Below are positions 33,479-42,444 of a stretch of DNA of 64,000 bases, one piece after another. Below the pieces are notes generated by a model, which was not told the origin of the DNA, made no database searches, and worked only from the letters and a program-made list of their open reading frames with translations. The DNA lies in NCBI RefSeq assembly GCF_014656215.1, contig NZ_BNBZ01000011.1:124001-188000 (forward strand), written 5' to 3'. Each line of letters begins with the position of its first letter. Within the stretch, counting starts at the first letter, position 1. The position numbers and the translations under genes are program-made. The DNA is from Streptomyces zaomyceticus. Lineage in GTDB: Bacteria > Actinomycetota > Actinomycetes > Streptomycetales > Streptomycetaceae.

Positions 33479-34168
33479 TTACGGCTCCGAGGGCCCGGCC
33501 GGTGTCCGCAGGGCGCGGGTCAGGACTTCGAGAGCGGCGCCGCCCACGGGCGCCGTTCCGGTCAGCGTGCCGACCAGGGCCTGGGCGAGGACGGTCGCCT
33601 CGCCGATCCGCGCGTCCTCCCGCTCGTCGCCGGTGACCTTCCCGATGACGGCGTCGCGCACCGACCGCGAGATGTCCGGGCTCTCGAACAGGGCGGGGAA
33701 GGACAGCGCCATCATGCACACGCCCACATTGGCGGAGAGGATCGACTGACCCGCGAGTTCCGGGGCCGTCCGCAGGCGTCCGGCGTCGCGGCAGCGTTCC
33801 ACGGCCGTCAGGAGGATGGCCTGCGCCTCCTTGATGGCCCCCGGCTTGGCCTCGCCCGTGGGTGTGAACATCAGGCGGTAGAGGTACGGATTGCGCAGCG
33901 CGAACGCGACGTGGCTGTCCCAGGCCGTGCGCAGGTCCGCCACCGGGTCCTCGGTGAGCGGATTCCGCCGCTTCTCGGCGAGGAAGCGCTCGAAGCCGAT
34001 GTCGGCCACCGCCGTGAGCAGCCCCTGCTTGTCGCCGAACTGCCGGTAGATCTCGGGCATGCCGACCTTCGCCCGGTCGCAGATGGCCCGGGTCGAGATC
34101 GCCAGTGCGTCCTTGGTGGCGAGCAGTTCCTCGGTGGCTTCCAGGATGCGCTCTCGTGCCGTCGACAT
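33479..34168 (-). CDS. TetR-family transcriptional repressor
   Basis: 229-residue protein with an N-terminal TetR helix-turn-helix ('ISTRAICDRAKVGMPEIYRQ', about 25-44) and a helical ligand-binding domain. ATG 34168 fits the start of homology. It is divergent from the isochorismatase-like gene, and matching inverted sequences near both starts suggest control of both. TetR proteins usually release DNA on binding a small molecule. It may be a cluster regulator or a self-contained pair with the hydrolase. Confidence 0.86.
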   Translation of the reverse strand: MSTARERILEATEELLATKDALAISTRAICDRAKVGMPEIYRQFGDKQGLLTAVADIGFERFLAEKRRNPLTEDPVADLRTAWDSHVAFALRNPYLYRLMFTPTGEAKPGAIKEAQAILLTAVERCRDAGRLRTAPELAGQSILSANVGVCMMALSFPALFESPDISRSVRDAVIGKVTGDEREDARIGEATVLAQALVGTLTGTAPVGGAALEVLTRALRTPAGPSEP

Positions 34169-34184
34169 GACGCTCACGATATCA

Positions 34185-34285
34185 GCGCTAACACCGCGGA
34201 CCAGGGCGAATCCCATGAGGGAGTCCCGTCGGTAGGGGCTTCGAACCACTCTCCTTGTTATCAATGATTACGAGCTGTGTTAGCG
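34185..34285. promoter_or_regulatory. Paired TetR operator candidates in the divergent promoter
   Basis: GCGCTAACAC (34185-34194), just upstream of the TetR start, and its near complement GTGTTAGCG (34277-34285), on the hydrolase side, form an inverted pair about 80 bp apart. The second overlaps a plausible -10 (TAGCGT) for a promoter with TTGTTA at 34255-34260. Confidence 0.5.
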
Positions 34286-34388
34286 TCGTAAACACGGAAG
34301 CGGCGACGAGGGCGAGAAGGGCCTCGCGCGCCGGACGGCGTTCCGTCACGCGCCGCTTCCCCCAGCGCTCCCCGCGAAAGGAACCGCC

Positions 34389-35018
34389 ATGACCGCCTCC
34401 ACCACCCTCCGTGATGTGATCGGCCTTCCCCAGGAGCTGCCGCGTCTGAGCGACTCGGCCCTGATCATGATCGACTTCCAGAACACCTACCGCACCGGCG
34501 TCATGCGGCTCGACGGGGCCGAGGAGGCCCTGGCCGCCGGTGCGCGCCTGCTCGCCGCGGCCCGTGCCGCGGGCACCCCCGTCGTCCATGTCGTCAACGA
34601 CGGCGGCGAGGGCACCCCGTACGACATCCGGGCCGAGATCGGCGCGATCAGCGACGAAGTCGCCCCGGTCGAGGGCGAGAAGGTCGTCGTCAAGCAGTTC
34701 CCCGACGCCTTCCACGCCACCGGTCTCGAAGAGACCCTGAAGGGCCTCGGCGTCACCGGGGACCTGGTCGTCGCCGGGTTCATGACGCACATGTGCGTCC
34801 TCTTCACCGCGCAGGGCGCCTTCAATCACGGCTACCGCCCGACCGTGGTCGCCGAGGCCACCGCGACCCGCCCCCTCCGGGCCCCGGACGGCACCGTCCT
34901 GCCCTCGGAGGCGCTGCAGGCGGCGAGCCTGACGACGGTCGCCGACCTGTTCGGCACCGTGGCCCGTACGGTCGACGCACTCCTCGCTCCGGCACCGGCG
35001 GCGACCCCGGCCGGCTGA
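34389..35018 (+). CDS. Isochorismatase-like cysteine hydrolase
   Basis: 209-residue hydrolase of the isochorismatase/nicotinamidase superfamily. The catalytic triad is D29 in 'LIMIDFQNTY', K102 in 'VVVKQFPDAF' and C136 in 'FMTHMCVLF'. A cysteine nucleophile points to amide hydrolysis rather than the vinyl-ether cleavage of true isochorismatases. ATG 34389 follows GAAAGGA. It is probably controlled by the divergent TetR gene. Such TetR-hydrolase pairs are common in Streptomyces, so membership in the cluster is uncertain. Confidence 0.84.
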   Translation: MTASTTLRDVIGLPQELPRLSDSALIMIDFQNTYRTGVMRLDGAEEALAAGARLLAAARAAGTPVVHVVNDGGEGTPYDIRAEIGAISDEVAPVEGEKVVVKQFPDAFHATGLEETLKGLGVTGDLVVAGFMTHMCVLFTAQGAFNHGYRPTVVAEATATRPLRAPDGTVLPSEALQAASLTTVADLFGTVARTVDALLAPAPAATPAG

Positions 35019-35329
35019 CCTCCCCGCGCCGGCCGGCCGGGTCCGAGGCCCCGGGCCGGCCGGGTCCGCGGCCGCGCGGCACCGCGTGGTCTCCCGGCCC
35101 GGCGCGGTCTCCCGTGTCGCACGGTCTCCCGGCCCGGTGCGGTCTCCCCACCCCGTGAGGGCTCCCGTTCCGCACGGCCTCCCCGCCCCGTGACACCGGG
35201 AGTTCACCCGAGGTGTGCCGGAACACCGCCTCCTGATCCGTTGCGGGTCGCCCGCCTCGGCGGTAATGGCGGTCGGCCCGTGGCGCGTCACCCGGGCGTT
35301 CCCGACTCCGTACGCCCCCAGGAGGACGT
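35019..35329. other. Intergenic region with imperfect 17-18-bp tandem repeats
   Basis: 311 bp with no convincing gene. From about 35088 to 35185 the motif GGTCTCCC recurs at 35088, 35106, 35123 and 35141, with weaker copies after, in a very GC-rich background. The ribosome site GGAGGA (35321-35326) of the next gene ends the region. Confidence 0.6.
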
Positions 35330-38041
35330 GTGGCCCCCGCCGCCGAGACCGTGCTCGACGAGGTCGACGGCGAGGAGGGGGCGGGCGGCTCACCGGCCGG
35401 GACCGGCTTCCCGAGGCGCGTCCTGTGCTCCCCGGCCGTCGCCGGTCCGCTCGCCGCCGCCCTCCTCACCGGCGTACTCCTCTGCCTCGCGACCCGGTTC
35501 TCCCGCAGTTATCCCTTCGGGCCGGTGACCAGGAACATCGTCGACCTGGGCCAGCAGTACCTGCCGTTCCACGCCTACTGGCGCTCGTTCCTCCTCGGCG
35601 AGACCCACGGGGACGCCTTCCTCAACTGGAACTCCGGCTTCGGCTCCAACTTCCTCGGCGACATCGGCACCTATCTGAGCAGCCCCGTCGACCTGCTCGT
35701 GGTGCTCTTCCCGGCGGACCGGATCGAGCTCGCCCTGTACGTCGTCACCGCCGTCAAGATCGCCGCGGCCGGTGCGGCGGCGGCGCTGCTCCTCCTGCGG
35801 CTGCGCCCCGGCCCCTGGCCGGTCGCCGCCGTGCTCGGCACGGCGTACGCCCTCTCCGGCTGGACCTTCAACGTCGGCGCCCCGGTGCCGATGTGGCTCG
35901 ACGGGCTCGTCGCCTTCCCGCTGCTCTGCCTGGTCGGGGAGTGGGCCCTCGCCGGGCGCCGCCCCGTCCTCGGGCCCCTCGTCGTCGCCCTGGCCTGGAC
36001 CGCCAACTTCTACACGGCCTACATGGCCACCGTCGGCGCCGCCGTGGTCCTCGTCGTGCGGCTCCTCACCGCCGAGGAGACGGCCGGTGCCCGCCGGCGC
36101 CTCGCCGGAGCGCTGCGCGCCGCACGGAGCGTGCTCATCGGCATCGGCCTGGCCGCACCACTGGTCGTGGTCGTCTTCCTGGCCACCCGGGTCGCCGATC
36201 CCACCCCCGTGACCATGTTCGCGCCCGCCGCCTGGACGGACGTCCTCGCCCGGTTCCTGCCCGCCACGGCGAGCCTGGCCAGCCCCGCCCTCTTCATCGG
36301 CACGCCCGCGCTCGCCCTGGCCCTCACCCTGCCGTTCAACCGGGCCGTCGCCCCGCGGGTCCGGGCCGGCTGGTCGGCGGCGATCGTCCTGGTGACGCTC
36401 TCCCTCCAGTGGGAGCCGACCCATCTGCTCTGGCACGCGGGAGCCTCGCCCAACGGCATTCCGTACCGTCAGACCTTCGTCCTGTGTGGGCTGTTGATCG
36501 TCGCCGCGTGGTTCTCGGCCGCGCCGGGCGTGCCCCGTCCGGCGGCGCTCCTCGAGGGCGGCGCGCTGCTCGGGATCCTGGCGTTCACGGCCGGGGGCAG
36601 CGCCGACGTCGACGGCTGGACGTACCCGGCGTTCGGCGTGGCCCTGGTCCTGGCGCTCGCCGCCGCCCTCCTCGCCCTCCTGGGCGACCGGGGGAGCCCT
36701 CCGGACGAGCGGGCGGGCACGGCGTCCGACGCGTCCGCCGACCGAGTCCGCGCACGGTCCGCCCCACGCGTGCTCCCTGCCGAGGTCCCGCCCGCCGCGC
36801 GCGCGTGGCCCACCGCCATCCGGCCCGCCGCGCGTGTCCTCCCCGTTCTGGCCGTCGTCCTGCTCGTCGCCGCGCAGGCCGGTGAGGCGGTCGTCACCGG
36901 GAAGCGGATCGAGGAACAGCAGCGCGCCGAGGTCGCCTGGTCCCCCCGGATCGGTCCCTGGCACGAGGCCGTGGCCGAGGAGGCCGCCCGCGCGGACTCC
37001 TGGCCCCGGCACCGTACGGACCCCGGAGAGGTCCCCGGCGGCAACGACGTCCTGCTCGTCGGCGGACAGGGCCCCGAGTACTACAGCAGCCTCACCGCCG
37101 AGGTCACCTCCCGCACCCTGGATTCGCTGGGCTTCGGCCACTACGCCAAGGGCCGCCACCCGGTCACCCTCGACAACCCGGTGACGGACGCCCTCTTCTC
37201 CATCGGCACCCGGATCCGCTCGCATCCCACCGGGCCGGTGCGACAGGACGCCCTGCCGCGTGCCACTGTCACCGTCACCACCACGCCCGTACCGCCGCTG
37301 GTCACCGTCCGGCCGCCGAACCGGCCGGCCACGCGTCCCGGGGACTCCGCCTTCGCCCGGCAGGAACGCCTGCTCGGTGCCGAGGTGTACGAACTGCCGG
37401 CCGCCTCCCGTGCCGGACGCACCCTCGCCGCCCGCTGCCCCGCCGGCTCCCAGGTCTGGTTCTGGGCTCCCGAGTACCGGGGCGGGGCGACCCTCGCGGG
37501 GGAGCGGACCGTGGACTTCGAGGGCAAGCCGCCCGCCGTCCGTGCTCCCATGCGCGCCCTCGGCACCGTGCCGGGGACGGGGGAGGTACGGATCGAGCTG
37601 AGCCCCGAGGGCAGGACGAGGCTGCCCCGGCAGCCCCTCGGTTGCCTGGTCCGGGACCGGCTCGACGCCGCCGTACGGGAGTTGACCGCGACCGGGGCCA
37701 CCGAGGTCCGCGCCACCGGACACACCGTCACGGCCGTACTGCCCCCGGGCAGCACGGGGACCGCCGTGCTGGCCGTGCCCCGTGTCTCCGGCTGGCGCTG
37801 CGCCGCGGGTGACGCGGAACCGCGCCCCGCGCGGGCCCACCAGGGCCTCGTCGCCGTCCCGCTCGACGGAAGGACGAACACGGTCACCTGCTCCTTCCGG
37901 CCCCCGGGCCTGAAGCTCGGCGGCGCGGTGGGGCTGGCCGCCCTCCTCGCGCTGATCGCGACGGCGGCTTTCCGCGGGAGACGACAAGAGTTCACCCGGA
38001 GTGCACGCGCGGATCGTTCACCCGGAAAAGTGGAGGGTTAA
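35330..38041 (+). CDS. YfhO-family polytopic membrane glycosyltransferase-like protein
   Basis: 903-residue membrane protein of the YfhO family, associated in Gram-positive bacteria with glycosylation of cell-wall or lipid-linked polymers. 'RNIVDLGQQYLPFHAYWR' in the first external loop and about 11-13 hydrophobic helices up to residue 520 are typical. The C-terminal third is a soluble, probably extracytoplasmic domain (about 520-870), with a last helix near 865-885. Start is GTG 35330, 3 bases after GGAGGA. It is followed by two glycosyltransferase genes, suggesting a shared surface glycan. It could be any lipid-dependent transferase of this fold. Confidence 0.78.
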   Translation: MAPAAETVLDEVDGEEGAGGSPAGTGFPRRVLCSPAVAGPLAAALLTGVLLCLATRFSRSYPFGPVTRNIVDLGQQYLPFHAYWRSFLLGETHGDAFLNWNSGFGSNFLGDIGTYLSSPVDLLVVLFPADRIELALYVVTAVKIAAAGAAAALLLLRLRPGPWPVAAVLGTAYALSGWTFNVGAPVPMWLDGLVAFPLLCLVGEWALAGRRPVLGPLVVALAWTANFYTAYMATVGAAVVLVVRLLTAEETAGARRRLAGALRAARSVLIGIGLAAPLVVVVFLATRVADPTPVTMFAPAAWTDVLARFLPATASLASPALFIGTPALALALTLPFNRAVAPRVRAGWSAAIVLVTLSLQWEPTHLLWHAGASPNGIPYRQTFVLCGLLIVAAWFSAAPGVPRPAALLEGGALLGILAFTAGGSADVDGWTYPAFGVALVLALAAALLALLGDRGSPPDERAGTASDASADRVRARSAPRVLPAEVPPAARAWPTAIRPAARVLPVLAVVLLVAAQAGEAVVTGKRIEEQQRAEVAWSPRIGPWHEAVAEEAARADSWPRHRTDPGEVPGGNDVLLVGGQGPEYYSSLTAEVTSRTLDSLGFGHYAKGRHPVTLDNPVTDALFSIGTRIRSHPTGPVRQDALPRATVTVTTTPVPPLVTVRPPNRPATRPGDSAFARQERLLGAEVYELPAASRAGRTLAARCPAGSQVWFWAPEYRGGATLAGERTVDFEGKPPAVRAPMRALGTVPGTGEVRIELSPEGRTRLPRQPLGCLVRDRLDAAVRELTATGATEVRATGHTVTAVLPPGSTGTAVLAVPRVSGWRCAAGDAEPRPARAHQGLVAVPLDGRTNTVTCSFRPPGLKLGGAVGLAALLALIATAAFRGRRQEFTRSARADRSPGKVEG

Positions 38042-38092
38042 CGTACCCGCCGTAGCGCTGTTTGACTGTTCGATTCAGTGTGGGGATTCCGA

Positions 38093-39058
38093 GTGCCGAA
38101 ACTGTCCGTCGTCGTACCGTTCCACAATGTCGGTGCGTACGCGCCCGACACCCTGCGCAGTCTCGCGAACAACGCGGATCCGGAATTCGAATTCCTGCTG
38201 ATCGACGACTGCTCGACGGACGACACCCCGGAGATCCTCGACCGCTGGCGCGACCGCCTCCCGAACGCCACCGTCGTCCGGCACGAGACGAATCGCGGTG
38301 TCGCGCAGGCGCGCAACACGGGAATCGACCTGGCACGCGGGGAGTACCTCACCTTCCTCGACGGCGACGACTGGTACGCGCCCGGACACCTCGAAGCCAC
38401 CGTGGCCGGGATCGACCGACTGGGCTGCGATTTCGCCCGTACCGACCACGTCCTTTCGGAAGGCCGGAAGCGGAACATCCGTTATGCCCCGGCGAAACGC
38501 CGCGACACCGTGATGGACCCCCGGGACGGAATCTCGCCCGCCTCCATGGTGACCATGGTGGACTATCCGTTCGTCCCCTTCGGGATCTACAGTGCCCGCC
38601 TCTTCGAGAACGGCGCCTCGCGATTCGAGACCTCGCTGCGAACGGCCGAGGACCGCCTCTGGATCTGGCGACTCCATCTCAAGGCCCGTACGTTCGCGGC
38701 GCTTTCCGTGCACGGTGTGTTCTACCGGCGAGGCGTCACCACCTCGCTCACCCAGATCACCGACAACCGGCAGCTGGACTTCATCCCGTCGTACGACCTC
38801 CTGCTCGACGACGTGTCCAGGGACGCGGAGGCGGACCGGTTCCTCCCGAAGGCGGTCCGCACCTACTGCGCGATGATCGCCTTCCACATGGGCAAGGCCG
38901 ACAGCTACGAGCCCGCCGTCGCCAAGCGGCTCCGCGCGGACGTCGGTGACGCGCTGCACCGAATGCCGCAGCACGTCCTCGACGAGACCCTGGCCACCAT
39001 GGACACCCCCCGCAGCACCCTCCTCCGGAGCCTGCGCGACACCGTAAGGACCGCCTGA
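38093..39058 (+). CDS. Family 2 glycosyltransferase
   Basis: 321-residue GT-A enzyme: 'LSVVVPFHNVGAY' at the start, 'LIDDCSTDDTPEIL' for nucleotide binding, and 'FLDGDDWY' with the metal-binding DxD-like aspartates. The C-terminal half is helical. GTG 38093 was chosen because homology begins there and GGGA lies 7 bases upstream. It is 3 bp before the polysialyltransferase-like gene, so the two are coupled. It transfers a sugar from a nucleotide donor, probably to a cell-surface polymer. Confidence 0.85.
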   Translation: MPKLSVVVPFHNVGAYAPDTLRSLANNADPEFEFLLIDDCSTDDTPEILDRWRDRLPNATVVRHETNRGVAQARNTGIDLARGEYLTFLDGDDWYAPGHLEATVAGIDRLGCDFARTDHVLSEGRKRNIRYAPAKRRDTVMDPRDGISPASMVTMVDYPFVPFGIYSARLFENGASRFETSLRTAEDRLWIWRLHLKARTFAALSVHGVFYRRGVTTSLTQITDNRQLDFIPSYDLLLDDVSRDAEADRFLPKAVRTYCAMIAFHMGKADSYEPAVAKRLRADVGDALHRMPQHVLDETLATMDTPRSTLLRSLRDTVRTA

Positions 39059-39061
39059 CCC

Positions 39062-40453
39062 ATGGCCCCCGCCCGCGACACGGCCCCGGCCCCCGACGGC
39101 CGCCCGGTCCAGATCTTCCAGGTGTCCACCCTCTACGGCGCCGCCACCCTCGCGGCCTCGCTGGACGCCGGACAGTTCGGACCCCGCGAGGACACCCGCA
39201 GGCTCCTGCTGATCTCGCGCAACGCCGAGATCCCGGAGACCGCGCTCCGCCTGGAGGCCATGACCGGCTACGGGCGGATCGCCGCACGCTTCGACGGCAC
39301 CCTCGACTGGAACGAGACGATCCACCCGTACCACCCCGCCGTCTGGGCCCCCCGTCCCGAAGAGGCACCGCTCTGGCAGCGCGTGCTGCGGACCGCGTGG
39401 GACCTCGGCACCGCCCCGGTGGAGCTGATCGTCGAATCCATCCAGGTCAACCCCGCCAAGGCACTGGCCGGCGCCTTCCCCGAGAGCTCCGTCCACGTCT
39501 ACGCGGACGGCCTGATGAGCTACGGCCCCACCCGCTCCGACCTCGCGCAGTCGATCGCCTGCCGTATCCGCCGGGTCCTCCACCTCGACCTGGTGCCGGG
39601 CCTGCGGCCCCTCCTCCTGAGCGAGTACGGGGTCGAACCCGAGCTCGTCCCCGACAGCGCCTTCCGCGCGGTCCTCGCCGAGATCGCCGAGGAGGCGGCC
39701 GACGACCCGGACATCATCCGGGCCGCCGCCGCCGAGCCCACGGCCCTGCTCCTCGGCCAGTACCTCGCCGCCCTCTCCCTGCTGACCGCCGAGGAGGAGG
39801 AGGACCTGCACGTACGCATGCTGCGCGGGGCGGTGGCGGCGGGCCACCGCTCGGTGGTCTTCAAACCGCACCCGACCGCGCCCCCCAGCTACTCCCGGGT
39901 CCTGCACGAGGAGGCGGAACGGGCCGGCGTCCGGCTCACCCTCCTCGACGGACCGCTGCTCGCCGAGACCTTCTACGAGCGGTGCAGGCCACGGCTGGTC
40001 GTCGGCTGCTTCTCGACGGCGATGCTCACCGCCGCCGTCCACTACGGCGTCCCCGTCGCGCGCGTGGGCACCGCCGAGGTCCTCGAACGGCTCACCCCCT
40101 TCGAGAACAGCAACCGCGTCCCGCTCACCGTCGTCGACCATCTGATCGCGGACCTGGAGCAGGGCGAGGAGCCCGCGGTCCCCGGCGCGGCACCGGATTC
40201 GCTCACGCCGCTGGTCCGCGCCGTCGGCTACTGCATGCGGCACAAGAGCCACCCGGGGATGCGGGAGGAGGCGGCCCGCTATCTGGCCGCCCACCACGCC
40301 GATCCCGCCGTCGCGCACCACTTCTCCGTGGAGCGGCTGACCCGTCTCGGTCTGCCGGGCGGAGCCGCGAACCCGGCGCGGAGCGGCACCTCGTCGCTGC
40401 TCCGCCGGGGCCTCGTCCGGTCACGGTCGCGGTCGCGGTCACGAAGGATCTGA
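39062..40453 (+). CDS. Alpha-2,8-polysialyltransferase-like protein
   Basis: 463-residue protein resembling the bacterial polysialyltransferase family. The 'VVFKPHPTAP' (HP motif) and 'LVVGCFSTAMLTAA' (S-rich CMP-binding motif) are the two signatures. It lacks membrane segments. No sialic acid synthesis genes are in the window, so the donor may be another CMP-activated acid, or the precursor genes lie elsewhere. The tail is an Arg-Ser repeat (SRSRSRSRR). With the preceding glycosyltransferase and the YfhO protein it suggests an acidic wall glycan. Confidence 0.75.
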   Translation: MAPARDTAPAPDGRPVQIFQVSTLYGAATLAASLDAGQFGPREDTRRLLLISRNAEIPETALRLEAMTGYGRIAARFDGTLDWNETIHPYHPAVWAPRPEEAPLWQRVLRTAWDLGTAPVELIVESIQVNPAKALAGAFPESSVHVYADGLMSYGPTRSDLAQSIACRIRRVLHLDLVPGLRPLLLSEYGVEPELVPDSAFRAVLAEIAEEAADDPDIIRAAAAEPTALLLGQYLAALSLLTAEEEEDLHVRMLRGAVAAGHRSVVFKPHPTAPPSYSRVLHEEAERAGVRLTLLDGPLLAETFYERCRPRLVVGCFSTAMLTAAVHYGVPVARVGTAEVLERLTPFENSNRVPLTVVDHLIADLEQGEEPAVPGAAPDSLTPLVRAVGYCMRHKSHPGMREEAARYLAAHHADPAVAHHFSVERLTRLGLPGGAANPARSGTSSLLRRGLVRSRSRSRSRRI

Positions 40454-40473
40454 CCGGGCCCCGCCGTCGGAGT

Positions 40474-40572
40474 CCGTACGGTCCGCCGTCAGCGTCCGTA
40501 CGGCCCCGCCGTCGGGTTCGTGCAGTCCCGCCGTCAGCGTTCGTACGGCCCCGCCTTCAACGCTCCGTACGG
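40474..40572. repeat. Imperfect repeats of a CCGTACGGCCCCGCCGTC-like unit
   Basis: About four spaced copies of a unit like CGTACGGCCCCGCC fill the gap between the convergent polysialyltransferase and VOC genes. No simple hairpin stands out; palindromic CGTACG cores recur. Confidence 0.7.
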
Positions 40573-40579
40573 CCCCGGC

Positions 40580-41353
40580 TCACGCGTCGGTGGACCTGAC
40601 GAGGGTGAACACCGCGCCCTCCGGGTCCGCCACCACGGCGAGCCGCCCCGCCGTCGCGTTGCGCGGCGGGCGCAGCACGTGCCCGCCGAGCCGCTGGACG
40701 AGCCGGGTGGCCGCGTCCGTGTCGGCGACCTCGAAGTACGTCATCCAGTGCGGGCCCCGGTCCCGGGGCAGCGAGGTGCCGACACCGTGCAGGGAGGCCA
40801 CCGGGAGCCCCTCCACATGGAGCGTGGCGTAGTCGTGGTCGGCGGACACGACCGGCTCCACCTCGTAGCCGAAGACCGTCCGGTAGAACTTGCCGACCGA
40901 GGACGTCTCGTAGGTGAGGAGCTCGTTCCACACCGGGGTCCCGGGCGGTCCCGCCGTCGCCGTGCCGTGGTGCGCCTCCGCCTGCCAGATGCCGAAGACC
41001 GCGCCCACCGGATCGGAGCAGACCGCCATCCGGCCCGCCTCGCCCGCGTCCAGCGGGCCCACGGCCACGGTGCCGCCGCAGCAGCGGATGGTCTCGGCCG
41101 TCTCGTCGGCGTCGTCGGTGGCCAGATACGGGGTCCAGGCGATCGGCAGATGCCGGTCCGGCGGCAGCTGACCGATGCCGGCCACCTCCTTGCCGTCCAG
41201 CAGGGCGCGCACATACGGACCGAGATGCTGCGGACCGGGCTCGAACTCCCAGTCGAAGAGTGCGTTGTAGAACTCCTGATGGGCGTCAAGCCCGTGCACC
41301 ATCAAGCTCACCCAGCAGGGCGTGCCGGGTGTGCGCCGAGTCGCCTCGGTCAT
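40580..41353 (-). CDS. VOC-family protein with two glyoxalase-like domains
   Basis: 257-residue protein with two vicinal-oxygen-chelate repeats: 'GTPCWVSLMVHGLDAHQEFY' begins the first and 'GTPVWNELLTYETSS' the second, each ending in 'DPVGAVFGIW' or 'DPEGAVFTLV'. Proteins of this kind include the hydroxylase-like antibiotic-binding and glyoxalase groups common in Streptomyces. ATG 41353 has GAGGAGAG upstream. Function is not specified by sequence. Confidence 0.8.
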   Translation of the reverse strand: MTEATRRTPGTPCWVSLMVHGLDAHQEFYNALFDWEFEPGPQHLGPYVRALLDGKEVAGIGQLPPDRHLPIAWTPYLATDDADETAETIRCCGGTVAVGPLDAGEAGRMAVCSDPVGAVFGIWQAEAHHGTATAGPPGTPVWNELLTYETSSVGKFYRTVFGYEVEPVVSADHDYATLHVEGLPVASLHGVGTSLPRDRGPHWMTYFEVADTDAATRLVQRLGGHVLRPPRNATAGRLAVVADPEGAVFTLVRSTDA

Positions 41354-41527
41354 CGTGACTCTCTCCTCGGACCGTCGTCGTGCCCGTTCCCCCTGTCCGA
41401 TGGTGTCACCGACGGGGCCGCGGCGCGCCCCGGTCGCACCAACGAGTGACGCGAGCGCACGGCGTCGACGCGGGGCGGGCGCCGGGATCGGCCCCCGCGG
41501 CCGTGCGGCTGCGCGAGGATGGCACCC

Positions 41528-42355
41528 ATGAAGCCCATCATCTCCGCAAGCGAACTGCTGAGCGAGTCGGCCGGGGCCCGGCCGCCGGTTCTCCTGGACG
41601 TCCGCTGGACGCTGGGCGGGCCGCCCGGGCGGCCCGCGTACGAGGCCGGGCACCTCCCCGGCGCGGTCTACGTCGACCTGGACACGGAGCTCGCGGGCCC
41701 GCCCGGCGGTGGCGGCCGGCACCCGCTGCCCGACCCGGAGGCCTTCGGGGCCGCGATGCGCCGGGCGGGCGTCTCGGCGGACACCCCGGTCGTGGTCTAC
41801 GACGGCGGCCTCGGCTGGGCCGCGGCCCGCGCCTGGTGGCTGCTCCGCTGGGCGGGCCACCAGGACGTCCGCGTCCTGGACGGGGGTCTCACCGCCTGGC
41901 CGGGGGAGCTGACCGAGAAGGCCCCGACGCCGGAGCCGGGAGACTTCCGGCCGGAGCCGGGCGCGCTCGGGCTGCTCGACGCGGACGAGGCGGCGGCCTT
42001 CGCACGCTCGGGGCTGCTCCTGGACGCGCGGGCGGCCGAGCGCTACCGCGGGGACGTGGAGCCGATCGACCGGGTCGGCGGGCACATCCCGGGCGCGGTC
42101 TCGGCCCCGACGACCGAGAACGTCGACGGGGAGGGGCGCTTCCTCGCCGCCGACACCCTGCGGGACCGCTTCGCCGGTCTCGGCGCGGCCGGGGGGACCC
42201 CGGTGGCGGTCTACTGCGGCTCCGGTGTCTCCGGCGCCCATGAGGTGCTCGCCCTGGAGATCGCCGGTGTCCCGGCGGCGCTCTACGCGGGCTCCTGGTC
42301 GGAGTGGTCCTCCGATCCCACCCGCCCGGTGGCGACGGGCCCGGACCCGCAGTAG
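41528..42355 (+). CDS. Thiosulfate/3-mercaptopyruvate sulfurtransferase (rhodanese)
   Basis: 275-residue protein with two rhodanese domains. The C-terminal active loop 'VYCGSGVSGAHE' has the catalytic cysteine; the N-terminal equivalent 'VVYDGGLGWAAARA' lacks it, as is normal for two-domain enzymes. It moves sulfane sulfur from thiosulfate or 3-mercaptopyruvate to an acceptor. ATG 41528 is preferred over 41519 because GAGG lies 9 bases upstream. Confidence 0.88.
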   Translation: MKPIISASELLSESAGARPPVLLDVRWTLGGPPGRPAYEAGHLPGAVYVDLDTELAGPPGGGGRHPLPDPEAFGAAMRRAGVSADTPVVVYDGGLGWAAARAWWLLRWAGHQDVRVLDGGLTAWPGELTEKAPTPEPGDFRPEPGALGLLDADEAAAFARSGLLLDARAAERYRGDVEPIDRVGGHIPGAVSAPTTENVDGEGRFLAADTLRDRFAGLGAAGGTPVAVYCGSGVSGAHEVLALEIAGVPAALYAGSWSEWSSDPTRPVATGPDPQ

Positions 42356-42375
42356 CGGGGACGGGGCGGCCGACC

Positions 42376-42422
42376 GTACGGGAAAGGGGCCCGCGCCGAC
42401 CGGGCGGGGCCCCTTCTCGTAC
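42376..42422. terminator. Bidirectional terminator between rhodanese gene and sepH
   Basis: A long imperfect stem pairs GTACGGGAAAGGGGCCC (42376-42392) with GGGCCCCTTCTCGTAC (42407-42422), one bulge and one mismatch, 14-base loop. It separates convergent genes. Confidence 0.75.
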
Positions 42423-42444
42423 GTACGGTCACGGCTCGTCGCCG

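Noticed and set aside
35390..37987. An 865-codon minus-strand frame opposite the YfhO-family gene
   Set aside because: Gly/Arg/Glu-rich shadow without hydrophobic segments or motifs; the plus frame is a proper membrane protein.
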